A DNA stretch of 64,000 nt from Mallotus nudiflorus (taxonomy: Eukaryota; Streptophyta; Magnoliopsida; Malpighiales; Euphorbiaceae), in assembly GCA_947683625.1 (NCBI GenBank), contig CANTUR010000113.1:434001-498000 (forward strand), given 5' to 3'. Below the pieces are notes generated by a model, which saw nothing but the letters and a program-made list of their open reading frames with translations, was not told the DNA's origin and made no database searches. Position numbers and translations under genes: made by a program. Positions within the stretch are counted from its first letter, which is position 1, and the number at the start of each line of letters is the position of its first letter. Positions 12,956 to 24,799 of this stretch are shown here, piece by piece.

Positions 12956-13812
12956 TATCCAAAATGGAATAAGAGAAATTATTTGGAATTAAGTCTGCGT
13001 GGCTAGTGAGATATTTGTTTGAGGTTATCAATATTAATAGGGTTCTATTTGATCCTTTACCTAAATAAATGTTTTCTGCATTTCAATCAATATATATATA
13101 TATATATATATATTGATGTCTGACTGTATATGTTTTAGATTGCATGTATATATATTATAATAATTCACTCAGTGAGGTCTGACTCCCCTCAATATTTTTT
13201 TCAAGAGATTCCTCATCTTCAGACCTCAGTAGTAGACCCCTACGCCGGACTTCTTCAGCCCTGGCTAGATTATGTAAATTATTTATCTAAACTTTGTTGT
13301 ATTTTAGAAAACTGTAGTAGTAGTGCTTTGTATCAATAGAATGTTATTTTAATATATGAGATCTTTCTCTGAATATTGTATGGATATATTTTATTTTATG
13401 ATATGACATTAAGTGTTTATTTTATATCGATTTAAGATTTTAATTCTAGCTTATTTTTATTTATTTATTGCATGCTTTTTATTTCTAAGGCTTACTACGA
13501 GTTCCGAATTCAAAGAAATTCCTGTTCCCTAGCGTCAGTCATAACTCTCGATTTGGGTCGTGACACATTGGGCCGATCCTAAGTTTTGAGTTTTTGTCGA
13601 ATCATGTCATAGATCGATTCGTTCTTTAAAAATTCTTGAAGTATAAAATTAGGAATTTGTTTCTAATTATTTATTTATTATTATTATTATTTTCCATAGC
13701 TGTAGCGTGAGGTAGGCCGACCGGACCAGGCTAGTTGAACCAAAACAGAGGAGCGCAATAGCATTGTGAGTTATTATTATATGTATGCATTGCATGTATA
13801 AAATATTATGAG

Positions 13813-14280
13813 CACAGAGATAAATAAGTGTGGAGGGGAAGCAGCCGAGCTCATTCCCTTCGCTTCCTGGGCCCAAAGCAGTGCAGTCTTTCCTGATCAA
13901 ATCAAGGATTTGGGGCTTCTTGCTACGCTACTTAACTAATGAAATCTTTTTTTTTTGAATATCTAAAAAAAAGAGATTTCATTCAATGTTTGATTCAAAG
14001 TCATAACATCTGAACATCAGACCATATTTGTTAATCTTACTTAACAGGTCTTTCCGATCAGGATATAGACAAACCGCAAGTGGATCTAATAGTTGTTCCA
14101 AAGGTAAAGTGAAGTCACAATAGGCTTCCTCATACCACCAGACATATCGTACGAGAGAAGACTGCTCTCGAATCCATGAATCGAAGGTTTTAAAAGCGAA
14201 AGGCTGTGAGGGAGTTAATCAGAAGGGGCGTCTTTGGAAAGAATAAACTTTTTGAAGGAAAGAATCAAGGGGTCAAGGAA
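13813..14280. other. Candidate organelle-derived (NUMT-like) insertion
   Basis: About 470 bp with markedly higher GC than the AT-rich LTR around it, for example the segments GAAGCAGCCGAGCTCATTCC and GGGCCCAAAGCAGTGCAGTC. The LTR copy at 12310-12340 has no counterpart: there the sequence runs directly from the TGCATGATTATAAG-like part to the ATTTTATTAAATGAATAA-like part. The text style (balanced GC, many AAGGGG/CTTCC words) resembles plant mitochondrial intergenic DNA, but I cannot confirm this by search. No ORF or RNA was recognised in it. Confidence 0.45.
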
Positions 14281-15329
14281 AATATATTTTTAATAAATAT
14301 GAATTTAATTATGCTTTATTTCATTAAATGATATTTATTATTGTTAATATTTATATATATGCTTTTATATATATAATTGAGAATACTTATTTTGAATAAT
14401 GTATGTTGTCATATTTTATTATGAAACAATGGTTTGAAGGATAGTTATAGAACATGTCATCTATTGGGTTACATTAGGACTATTACCCAACAATACGCTA
14501 GATATTAGACTTTGAACTTTGATTGATTTCGAATATGAAAATAATGATTATGGTGAATAATGGATAAAGGGGTGTGACTATGGATCCTCGATTGACTTGC
14601 AGGGTACTTGAGACTAGTTAGCACCAATAGTGGGATTGCGGATCCTTGGTTGACCCTTTGTGTACTTAGGGTCAGTTTACTGCTAAATAGTTGGATAAAG
14701 GATATTTTTTGAATTATTGAAAGCCTATTGGCTAGTGAATTGCAATAATCGAGGTTGCAAAAAAATTTAGGGATTTTGCTTCAATCCTCCGCCCAAAATT
14801 CTTCTGTATTTATTGTTATAATAAAAATGGAATACATATATATTTATAAAATAACTATAAATATATTATTATATTGATGCTTGAGTGTCTATGTCTTTAG
14901 GTTGCATGCATATATATAATAATAATTAACTTAGTGAGATTTGACCCCCTCAAATATTTTTTTTAGGATCTTCTACTTCAAACCTCCATATTAGATCTCT
15001 TCGCCAGACTCTCTCCTCCTCAGTCGACTTATGTAAATTTTGAACTATTACTTTTCTTGTATTTTAGTAAATGTTGCAGTAGTAGTAGTGCTTCTTGTTG
15101 TAGTACCTGATATTGTATTAGACAGTGATTATGTATTTGAAGAGTTGTATCAATATATTTTATTATGTTATAATATGAAAATTTCTTTTATATTAGTTAA
15201 AGTTTTAATTTTGTGGTATGTTTTGTATGTGTTTTTATTTTAAGGCTTGCTATGGGTTCCAGATTCATGTAAATTCTCATTCCTTAACCCCGGTTATGAC
15301 TCCCAAATTTGGGTCGTGACAGTTGATAG

Positions 15330-15885
15330 GCTAAATAATTGTTAATTAATTTTTATTGTAGCTGAATTGTGGGGTTTATATGGTAGTTATGCTCTAAATC
15401 TTCAACAGTTAGCTATTAGAATTCTCAGTTTAACATGCAGTTCGTTGGGATGTAAATGAAATTTCTTTGAACAGGTTAGCTTTTAATTATATTGTATTTA
15501 TGTTATAAGTTTTAATAAATAGGATTTCTTTCTTAGTCATTAATCAAGAATTATTGTTTTTTTAGATTCATACAAAGAGAAAGAATAGGCTTGCATAATA
15601 AAGGCTCAATAACTTGGTTTTTGTGAAGTATAATCAAGCTCTCAAAGCTTGTCATAATTAAAGAGATGTTGTAGATCCAATTTCATTAGATGATATATAT
15701 ATATAGGCAATGAATGGTAAATTGGTAAAATGAATGGTGCTACAAATGAGGAAAATATAGAAGATGAGATGGTATTTGTAGAAGATGGTGATGGTATTTG
15801 TAAATGATGTCAAAGGATATGCATTTGGTTAGGATGATCAAAGTATTGAGGACTTAGAAGAGGAGTTTGATTATGATATTTAATT
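15330..15885 (+). pseudogene. hAT transposase C-terminal relic (BED/DUF659-hAT type)
   Basis: Fragments of a plant hAT-family protein of the DUF659 kind. The first piece reads LYGSYALNLQQLAIRILSLT (15372 onward) and ends in FEQ. An intron-like gap (about 15475-15565, GT to TTTTTTTAG) follows. The second piece reads IHTKRKNRLA, two stops, then RLNNLVFVKYNQAL and DPISLDD. The stops stand where the family has Gln codons (CAA to TAA). An acidic tail with EDLEEEFDYD ends near 15882. The N-terminal zinc finger and catalytic parts are absent, cut off by the LTR mosaic ending at 15321. Confidence 0.72.
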
Positions 15886-16139
15886 TAGGCTATTTACTAT
15901 TTTTAGTTTTAAATATTAGATTCGAATTAATTCTATAGAGTATAGATGTGCTTTTGATTTTGAAAATGATATATAGTTTTAAGTTATTTGCTATAATTAT
16001 TACTTTTTTATAAGTTTCAATTGTCATTAATTAATACTTTTTATAATTTGTAATTGCCATTGGATTTATATTTGTTAAAATTATGTCTTCTTTTAGTATT
16101 ATTATGTTATCGATTAATCATTATAATTTTTTTTGTTAT

Positions 16140-17460
16140 TTTACATCTTGCTTCATTCAGGCAAGTGCTTTTTTTGCGTTATGTGATTTAAGGTGATATG
16201 GAAGCATATTTCCTTGAGTGCGCCTTTTGCTTTTAACTACATTAGGAAGTACATTGCAAAATCTTTAGTATACTGTCTTTTTGAGTGAGGGGTTAAAAAT
16301 GTTTTTACTGTGACAATGGATAATGCACTTTAAATAACACACTTAGTTTTTTTAAAAAGAAGTTAATGAGTTGGGGCACATCTACTTTGAGAATTATATA
16401 TGTTCACATGAGATGTATTGCACTCATCTCAAACTTGTTGTAAACTAAGGTCTAAAAGATACTAATATATTAGCGAAGAAGGTTAGAGAAGCAATCGGAT
16501 ATATTAGGAATTCACTAGATAGGTTGAGAATATTTAAAGAATTTTCTGATTTCATTGGTGTTGATTGTAAATGTGCATTTAAAGAAAATTTAAAGGATAA
16601 TATCCCTAATTTTCTTGACTGGCAATCTATCAAACAACTTGTTGACTTCATGCAACACTTTTATGAGATGGCATTAATAATGTTTAGTTCTCAATATGTA
16701 ATTGCAAACTCATTTTTGCTGAAATTTCTAATTTTTTTTATATATTAAATGACTGAAAATGTTATGATTCTGCTGCTAAAAGATTAATGACCTTCTCTAT
16801 AAAAGGCAAATTTAAAAAATATTGGGGGATCTAGAAAAATGAAGTTGTTGATTTTTATTGCTAATATACTGGATCCTAGAGGCAAGTTGAAGTATATGGA
16901 GCATTCTTTGACTCAAATTTATAATGATTGTGTTAATGGAAGCTTGTTTTCTTTTTTTTTTTTTTGAAATCTACTTTGTATGAACTATTTTATGAATATA
17001 CTGCATTATACAAACCTAGTTTTGAATCTTCTACTTAAACTAGTCTCTCAATTGATGTGTGTGAATGTGCTTTTGGTGATACTGGTAAATCACATTCTAT
17101 GTAAAAAGGAAAATTTAAAAAGCATAAGATGGAACTTGGTATTGGTAGAAGCAAAAAATATGAGTTAGATATCTATCTATCTTAGTCACTCTTAGAGGAG
17201 GACGTCAGATTTGATATTCTTATATGGTGAAAGCCTAATTATAAGAGATTTCCAATTCTCTTATATTTAGTACGTGATGTATTAGTTGTGCCTATCTCTA
17301 CAGTAGCTTCTAAAATTGCTTTTAGTACTAGGGTAAGGTGTTTGATCCTTTTAGAAGTTCCTTGACTCCTAAACTTATAGAAGCCTTAATCTATTTACAA
17401 GATTAGTTGAGAACATCTAATCAATATGTTTTGAAGTTTGAGAAAGGTATATGCATTAAA
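16140..17460 (+). pseudogene. hAT transposase relic (RICESLEEPER / Ac-like)
   Basis: A second, different hAT relic. Readable blocks in order: the HMRCIAHIL-like region mutated to SHEMYCTHLKLVVN (16405); LAKKVREAIGYIRNSLDRL (16470); FLDWQSIKQLVDFMQHFYEM (16610); KFKKYWG (16810); the FIANILDPRGKLKYME-like stretch (16855-16900); and the C-terminal dimerisation domain (17210-17310) in shifted frames, ending near LIEALI and TSNQ. Frameshifts, stops and the absence of the N-terminal BED zinc finger show a dead copy. This type is also known as domesticated host genes, but the breaks here exclude that. Confidence 0.75.
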
Positions 17461-17709
17461 TTTTTCAATATATTTTTCAATTTTAATTCATATTAAATTT
17501 ACCTCTTCCAATTTTTCTTTAATGGTTTTCATATTTACTCATAGTTGGAATTGGCCTTAACTTAGCATCATCAAGTGCCACTTAACATATATTTTTTATA
17601 TCATTTGATTGACAATGACTTATGTCTATTTCTAGTTGCAATTATAAATATAAATAGTAAAAGCAACTATTATCTTGCCTATTTTGCTGGCTATACTTTC
17701 AATAATCTT

Positions 17710-17954
17710 AGTAATATTTATACTTACACTTACTATTATTACACATCATCATCATCTTCATTATCATCATCATGCTCCATGATTTAACTACCATGATTCA
17801 TGCTTTAAAATGACCAAAATTAGCCTTGTAAATTTAAAAAATAATTGTAATTTGATGAGTCATGACTCAATGAATATAAACATCAATTAAATTCTAAAAA
17901 CTTCTTTAACAATAAGCTTAAACAACTCATAAAATAAAAATAAGATTCAAATAT

Positions 17955-17995
<41 letters not shown>

Positions 17996-19737
17996 TTCGA
18001 TTCCTTTTATTTGTTATGACCTTGTAAGATAATATTGCACTTAGGTTCAAATAAAACAAGTAACAATTGATTTTGTTGGCTAGCATCTAATAAGTGAATC
18101 AAGTGATATCATTTTATCATTAACATTTGTCAAGTGATTTACAAGTATTTGTCAAGCTGGTCATAACATCCTCTTATATCTATATGCAAATGTTCAAATG
18201 CAAATGTATAACAAGTAATTACTGCAATCATAAATTTATTATTTGTCATATATTCGCATAAGCACAAATATAAACAATCTATAATTCACCAATACTTATG
18301 TTAGAGGACATAAAATAAACCAATTAAAGTTTTATAGAAAATATATTTTAGTTAAGCCACAAATCACAAATTCCATATTCATATTCACATAATCACACAA
18401 TTGCACACTAGAATCCAATTAATGTATATACTCACCTGTTTAGGTAACAAATACTTTAAATACAACTTCTATCCTTTTCCTATACTTTAGCAATATTTTA
18501 AGAGCCTAGAATATAACATGTATTTTTATTAACAAAAGAAAATTGTGCCCTGTATGAATTTCCAAGCTTTATATGCAGTGGTTAGCATGTTTTATACATA
18601 TAATGTTATGGTATTGTTGCAATAGGAAGTTAATAACTCTTTCTATATAATTCCAAGTGATTTAATTCTTTTTACTGCTTAAATCGGACAATTAAGATTA
18701 TAATATATCAAAAATGCAGAATAAACTGAGCACCATATGAATTATGGTGAATTTTTAAGATCTACCCTAATTCTTGTACATGTATAGGTTGGCTAGGTCG
18801 TGATTATTTTGATATTCCAAGAGAAATACATGACTAAATTCAAAGATATTTTACAGTGGTAGACTTATAAATAAGCAAAACTAATCTTTATCACTTTGTT
18901 TAATCAGTTTCAAATGCCTTCAAAATAACCAATCAACATCAGATAGTGTATTGGAACTATTAATTGAACCAATCCTAAACAAGCTTCCATTACTTTCACA
19001 TACTTGTTATTTCATAAAACCCTTTTACAAACATTAAGATGAGACATAAACTCACAAGTTATGTTTTTTGATTTTCCCCTTAGTTCTTTCTTTATGGCCA
19101 TAAAAACTAGAGTACAATATTTAGCTATAAACCAAAATGCTCAACATGAAAAACTATATACATTTTCAAAATCAATTATTTTCTATCTAATTAATTGTAA
19201 TTACCATAATCAACATGTCATAAGGAAAGAATTATATAAGAAAATAATATGAAATTACTTATCTTCGCCAAAATTAGAAAACCTTAGGATTTTTCCCTTT
19301 TTTCTTCACTTTTTCATTTCCTTCTCACTTTTCTTTTCATTCTCTCTCTTTTAGCCTCCCTTTTATTTATTTATTTAATTATTTTTTTGCAAAAGTTATC
19401 CCCTTTTTAGTCCTTATACTTACTCTTTATTACTCCTAGCTAATTAATTAATTTTTTAACTAAATCCTTAAAGTTTAATCTTCACTATTTCTATTCCTGA
19501 AATATGATTTATATTTTTTTATATTCTATCAATTCATTGAAAATTTCTTATATTATAATTATGTTATCCTTGTCTTTATTTTTAGAAAATAAATCATATA
19601 AATCATGCTTATGTCATGTTTTACATTTTCATAGATGTGATATGTAATGCATGTAAAATTCTCATGTTCGAATATGAGACTTTTATGATGCATATGTTCA
19701 TATAATATTAATATTGGGTGAAGATAGTGATGTTTTA
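17710..19737 (-). repeat. 3' LTR of the Ty3/gypsy element
   Basis: Homologous along its whole length with 26132-28251. The outer (left) boundary is approximate because the terminal TGTAACACC of the partner is eroded here to AGTAATATT. The inner end adjoins the polypurine tract. It contains a private (AT)n expansion at 17958-17992. Confidence 0.88.
17958..17992. repeat. (AT)n microsatellite private to one LTR
   Basis: About 17 TA units within the 3' LTR. The aligned place in the 5' LTR (26485-26500) reads ACTAATCCATCTGC without a repeat. Confidence 0.93.
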
Positions 19738-20299
19738 TTTCCCCTATAATAAATTTCATCCTCAAAATTCAATACCTATGAACAAGTTAGGATATTCTCA
19801 TTTCATGTTTTCTTTGGTCTCTCATGTGACTTCTTCTTTTGAATGGTTTTTCCACAACACTTTAACCAATGAATTTCTCAAGTCCGTAATTATTTTATTA
19901 TATAACCAATGATGTTATCCATTTCTTTAACATAACTTAAATCATAGATAATTTATATTTCTTGATTTTTGAGTATATATGTAGGATTAAACTAATATCT
20001 TTTAATCATACTCATATGATATACATAATAAATTTGGGCCATTTCTGGTGCTAATGCTAATATGTAAGCCAACTATGTATTGGGGACTTAGTTTTCCTTT
20101 TTTGTTAAATCTAATTACCCCTTTCGATAGTGAAACTCGAAGGAATACTTTCTTGCTCACTCCACACTCCATTTCTTTCCTATGTTGATATGCATAGCTC
20201 TTTTATTTATCTTGTGTTACTTTGAATTTACTTTTGATTAGTTTTACTCTATCTATGGTGTCTTGTACTATCTCTAGTCAATCTAATACATAGGTTTCC

Positions 20300-22200
20300 T
20301 CATCATCCTAATAAATAAGATTGCACCAGTTCCTTATATATAATGCCTTGTATAATGTCATCTGAATACTACTATAATATTGATTATTATATGCAAAGTC
20401 CAACTGATATACTCATGCCATGCCCCTTGAATTCTAATATACATGCTCGAAGCATATCTTCAAGTGTTTGAATTATTCTTTTCGATTGCTTATCTATCTA
20501 CAGATGAAAAGAAATATTGAATTCAATTAGGTACCCAAAGCCTTATGCAAACTCATCTAAAAGTGAGATATAAACTATAGATCCCTATATGACATAATAT
20601 ATACTAATACCAATAATATAGTTTTAAGGTGTTATACATTTTAGTTATTCTCGGATGAATAGTATATGGAGCATCATGTGCCTCCTCTAAAATTTCTCAA
20701 TGTAAGTTGTCAATATCATGAACATAAATACATGAACCCATCATCAAAGTATCATTATAAATGTTAAACTCTATATTCTCTCATTCTCTTGCTTTCTTAT
20801 TATTTCTTGTAATTGTGGATCCTTGTTTTGCACTACTTTAATTCTATCCCGCAATATTGGTCTAACTTGTAACGTGGCAAGCAATGCCCCATTTTCTTGC
20901 AAATTTAGTTTCATATTCATAACTCATAGCTGTATCAAATAAGATAGTGGAAGTACATGCAAATCAGCCACACTGCTTTTTGATTTCCTACTCAAAGCAT
21001 CAACTACCACATTGGCCTTTCCTGAATGATACTCAATTATACATTAATAATCTTTCAATAGTTCTAACCACCACCTCTGCCTCATATTTAACTCTTTTTA
21101 ACTTATTAATTACTTCAAGTTCTTATGATTTGTAAATATTTAAAAAGTTTCTCCATACAAGTAATGTCTCAATATTTTTAAAGCAAACACAACAGCAGTA
21201 AGCTTTAAGTCATGTACTAGATAAGATAATTTGTAAGGCTACAAATGTCTAGATGTATATGCAATTACCTTACCATTTTGCATTAGCACATATCCTAAAC
21301 CTTGATGAGAAACATCACTATAAATTCAAATCCTCTTATGCTTGTATGAATATTTAATACTAGAGCAGTTGTCAACTATTTTCCAATTGATCAAAACTTT
21401 ACTAACATGCTTCAGACCATTGAAATGCTAATTTTTTTAAAGTAACTTTGTTAAAGGGCTGGTTATCAATGAAAATCGCAAAACAAATTAATAGTAATAT
21501 CCAGTTAGCCTAGAGAAACTTCTCACTTTTATAGCATTCCTTAGAGTTTTCCATTTTACTACTGCTTCTATTTTCTTTGGATCAATTTCCATGCCCCATC
21601 TAAAAAGTACATGTCCCAAAAATATCATATGATATAATCAAAACTCACATTTACTCAATTTAGCATATAATTGATTTCCCTCAGAGTTTGCAACATAATT
21701 CTCAAATATTGTTCATACTCCTCTTTATTTTTTAAATATACCAATATGTCATCAATGAACACAATCATAAACTTATTAAGATAAGGTTAAAATACCTTAT
21801 TCATAAGGGCCATAAATACAAATAGTTCATTAGTTAAACCAAAAGGTATCACTAACAATTCATAATGTCTCTACCTACTTTGAAAATCAGTCTTTGGTAC
21901 ATCTAGTTTTGAAACTCTAAGCTAATAATAGTATGATTTCATATCAATCTTAAAGAACACTTGAGCGCTCTACAATTGGTAAAAAAATAATTTATTCTAG
22001 GTAAAGGATATTTATTCTTCAAAGTGACCCAATTCAACTGCTTATAATCAACACACAACCTCATTGTTCCATTTTTATTTTTAATAAATAACGTTAGAGC
22101 ACCTTAAAATGAAATATTGGGTTTATAAAATGCCTTATCAAGCAATTCCTACAACTGAACTTCCAATTCTTTCAATTTAATTAAAGTAAGGTAAAATGGA
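20300..22200 (-). pseudogene. Gypsy RT, RNase H and integrase remnants
   Basis: On the minus strand in order: RT entry EVQL-stop-ELLDKAFYKPN (about 22170), GTMRLCVDYKQLN (22065), catalytic FIDDILVY (about 21755, standard YxDD-equivalent motif), RNase H GLGYVLMQNGKVIAYTSRHL (21305-21245) and ALKILRHYLYGETF (21190), then the RPILRDRIK segment (20860), and integrase ending QSKRIIQTLEDMLRACILEF (20490-20430). The integrase central catalytic core between the zinc-binding part and IIQTLEDM is largely missing, an internal deletion. Stops in every domain. Confidence 0.85.
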
Positions 22201-22384
22201 TATTATTCTTAAAAGTAACTCTATCATGAACTCCACTTCTCTTTATGGGTGGCAACCTTGGTGATTCTTTTAGGAATACATCTGGAAAGTCCTTTACCAC
22301 CATAATTCTCTTAAGTGAATTATTAGTAGTTTTAGTATCTATCACAATCGCCTCTAACCATTTTGAAAGTTTTTACAGTAAAAA

Positions 22385-22603
22385 TTAAACATGCATGTAA
22401 AACTTTTCTTTAGCCCTTGATTGATTTAGAGATTCTATGATAACCTCTTTAGTAAAACAGTTCATTATTGTGTGATGCTTAGTTAACCATTCCATCCTAA
22501 ATATTACATCAAATTCATAGAGTGGCAATAATATCATATTGGCTTCCAACTTAGTGTTATTAATACAAATAAAATAGTCACGACATATATTATTCACCGC
22601 CAT
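22385..22603 (-). pseudogene. Gypsy retropepsin (protease) fragment
   Basis: A 72-codon open stretch matching the C-terminal half of plant gypsy aspartic protease: an ANMILLPLYEFDVIFRMEWL segment (family consensus LREFDVILGMDWL) followed by a HHTIMNCFTKEV-like region. The N-terminal half with the catalytic Asp would lie rightward, where copy B of the solo LTR was inserted. Confidence 0.82.
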
Positions 22604-22671
22604 TATTTTTTCTAAAGGAGTACCATTATTTAAGTCAAAACCTAAAGTTCATGCTTTTTATGTAATGATAT

Positions 22672-24767
22672 TGTAAGCACCCAATATCGGGATGCAATTG
22701 TGCACAATTGTGACGTAAGCCCCTATGATGAAATTTATTTAAAAATTGAACTTGGTTGTTGATTTTCTGAACTTTAGGGACTAAATTGTAACATTTTTTA
22801 GGATTTGATTGCAAATAAGTCATTTTTTCAGGGGTCTTTTGGTAATTAAAAATAAAAAAAAAATTTAGATCGACATTGGTGTAATGTTGACTAGCGATCG
22901 GCATTGTGTAATGCCGGTCGGCATTGCACAGTACCGATGCACAATAATTCCATTTTTTGATTTTTTCCTTATTTTTATCGATTTTTTCAATGTTTTAATT
23001 GGTTAAAAATTGAAATTTTATCCTTATGATTATCTGATAAAGTTTTTTTTAAACACATAAGGCTTTTTTTTTAAATCAAAACAAACGCTATCTGATCATC
23101 AGTCTGTTCCTCCTTTGGAGGAAGTTCAGTACGCGCAGACTCTGCATTTAAAAGCAGAGTCTGCATGCGTGCGTGAGGAGGTTTTTTTGGAGAGGTTTTG
23201 CTGGGGGGAAACTTTTTTTTTTGTTTTGGTTTTCGAAAGGATTTTTCTTTCTGGAGAGTTTTTACACAAAAAAAAAATGCAGAAACCCTAAAAAACCCCC
23301 AATTTTGGATACTGCCAGTGTCCTTAAATGCAATCAAGTCCGAGTCCAGAATCAACAAATAATTTAATTTCAATGGTGAAAATCCTAATCTGAGGGGCCG
23401 AAAAAAGGCATTTGCACAGCATCTAAATCTCTAGTGTTATTTTTCTATTTCTTTTATTACTCTTTTTTTTATTTTCTATTTATGATTTTTCTTTTATTTC
23501 TATTATTATTTTGATTATTTGATTTCATTGCTAATTTGTTTTTTTGTTTTGATGTCCATATATGGATTGAGGAGAAGGATACCACCTCTATTGAATTAAA
23601 TAGAAGGTCCATGTAATGTCATGGATGAACCTGTATTATTTCTTCAAAAAGTTCTTAGGATTTAGCTATTTATTATTTTTTCCATTTTTGGTGTTCTGTG
23701 TAGTTATTTTAATTTTTGGGTGTATAATTTTAATTTTGTACGTAGTTTGTAATAGCCCCAGTAATGGCAATAGTAAATTTTCATTTTCTGTATTTTAAAA
23801 TTGATTAGTAATTAGGTTCAATTGGGTAAAAATAAATTAAAATTAATGGTGGCTTTAGTTAAATTAGGGTTTGCATGTAATTAATGTAGGGTTTTTCTAG
23901 AAAATCACTGTAATGTTTGTTTGATCTATTTTTTGTGTTTTATTTATTTTGGGCTTGTTTTTTTATGTTTTTGGGCCCCAAGCCCACGTTTAGGTCTAAC
24001 CCACTAAATAAATAGGTTTAAAATGTTTTAAGATTTTAAATAATTAAAATCAATTTAGGCCCATTAGGTTAATTAGATTTTAGGCCCGCTTAGTTAATTA
24101 AAATTGTCTAGACTTAGCTCAGCCCATTTAATTGCATTTCTTTTAAAATAAATAGACCTAGACCCATATTTCATTTAAAATAAAATCAAGTTAGACTTAG
24201 GCCTATTAATTTAATTTCTTCTTTAAAATTGGAATAGACTTAAGCCCATATCTTAGAAAGACTAAAAAATATAGATTTAGGCTCATTAATTGATAAAATG
24301 TAGGCCCACTTTTATTCTGTTTCACCTATAAATAAAATATAGATTTAGCTAACTTATTTAAATAAAATTAACATAGTTTAGACTTAGGGACAACGTGATC
24401 TTGAGTGCATTTTTTCTTGTAATTTTATTGACTTGTTGCCTTTTTGGGTAGATGGATGTTAATTAGGGTTTAATAAAATTGCATGTAATTAGAGGATGAA
24501 ATAATTATTTGTAAAATTATTCTAAATGAACACGAGACTAAGAGAAGTTAGTATTCCATATCCAGAATCTCCTAGTTGTGGTGCTAATTTTCTTTTAGAG
24601 AATCGAGTACCTCCAATTAAATTGTCCCAATTATTACCCTGGGTGGCGACTCCTTATCTCCACGCTATGTCTTTATGACAGTGGTTAGTGTGTTCTCTAA
24701 GGCCCTGAGCCTAAACAGTGTCGCGGTTGCTAAAATCTTGGACGCGCGCTAAACCCCGCCGTCTATA
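22672..24767 (+). mobile_element. Solo LTR (copy B) nested in the gypsy element
   Basis: A 2096-bp insertion of the same family as 2386-4539 but in the opposite orientation. It starts TGTAAGCACCCAATATCGGG and ends CCCCGCCGTCTATA. The flanks are GATAT (22667-22671) and GATGT (24768-24772), a 5-bp target duplication with one change. Shared internal parts include the CGATCGGCATT-type repeats (22890-22935), CCTGGGTGGCGACTCC near 24637 and the GCTAAAACCCCGCC-like end. No protein-coding region: ORFs at 23071-23373 and 23173-23367 are overlapping shadows of a purine-rich stretch. Confidence 0.87.
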
Positions 24768-24799
24768 GATGTAAATGAATGTATGGACCTAGGATCAAT

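Larger units (their letters stand above)
10561..13565 (+). mobile_element. Solo LTR (3.0 kb) nested in an older related LTR
   Basis: A 3005-bp unit starting TGTAATGTCTC and ending TTTGGGTCGTGACA. The flanks are CAATG (10556-10560) and CATTG (13566-13570), a 5-bp target duplication with one substitution. With the insert removed, the host reads TGACATTGGGCCGATCC, which matches the equivalent position inside the insert itself (TGACATCGGGTTGATTC near 12112). So a member of the family inserted into another member. It contains a (TTA)n run at 10741-10790, a CT-rich leader (10868-11110) and a degenerate tandem repeat (12815-12955). No protein domains are visible. Confidence 0.82.
7152..15321 (+). 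mobile_element. Mosaic of Ty3/gypsy-like LTR sequence (nested, partly recombined)
   Basis: The block begins TGTTATAACCTGAG and ends GGGTCGTGACA, the style of large gypsy LTRs, and has no intact coding region. It contains two separate AT-rich-then-CT-rich leader modules (CT-rich parts at 7640-7930 and 8835-9170). A conserved 3' module follows (10390-10560 continued at 13571-15321), homologous segment by segment with the inner LTR at 10561-13565. No target duplication joins the two outer ends (TAAAG left, GTTGA right). The left neighbour is a LINE and the right neighbour an hAT relic. The simplest reading is two LTRs of one family whose inner parts were lost or recombined, near the AT-microsatellite at 8620-8672. 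Short ORFs in the CT-rich parts (such as 8865-9113) look non-genic. Confidence 0.65.

Noticed and set aside
23071..23373. Pair of opposite-strand ORFs (100 and 64 codons) in solo LTR copy B
   Set aside because: They overlap each other in a low-complexity purine/pyrimidine region of an LTR. No known domain.
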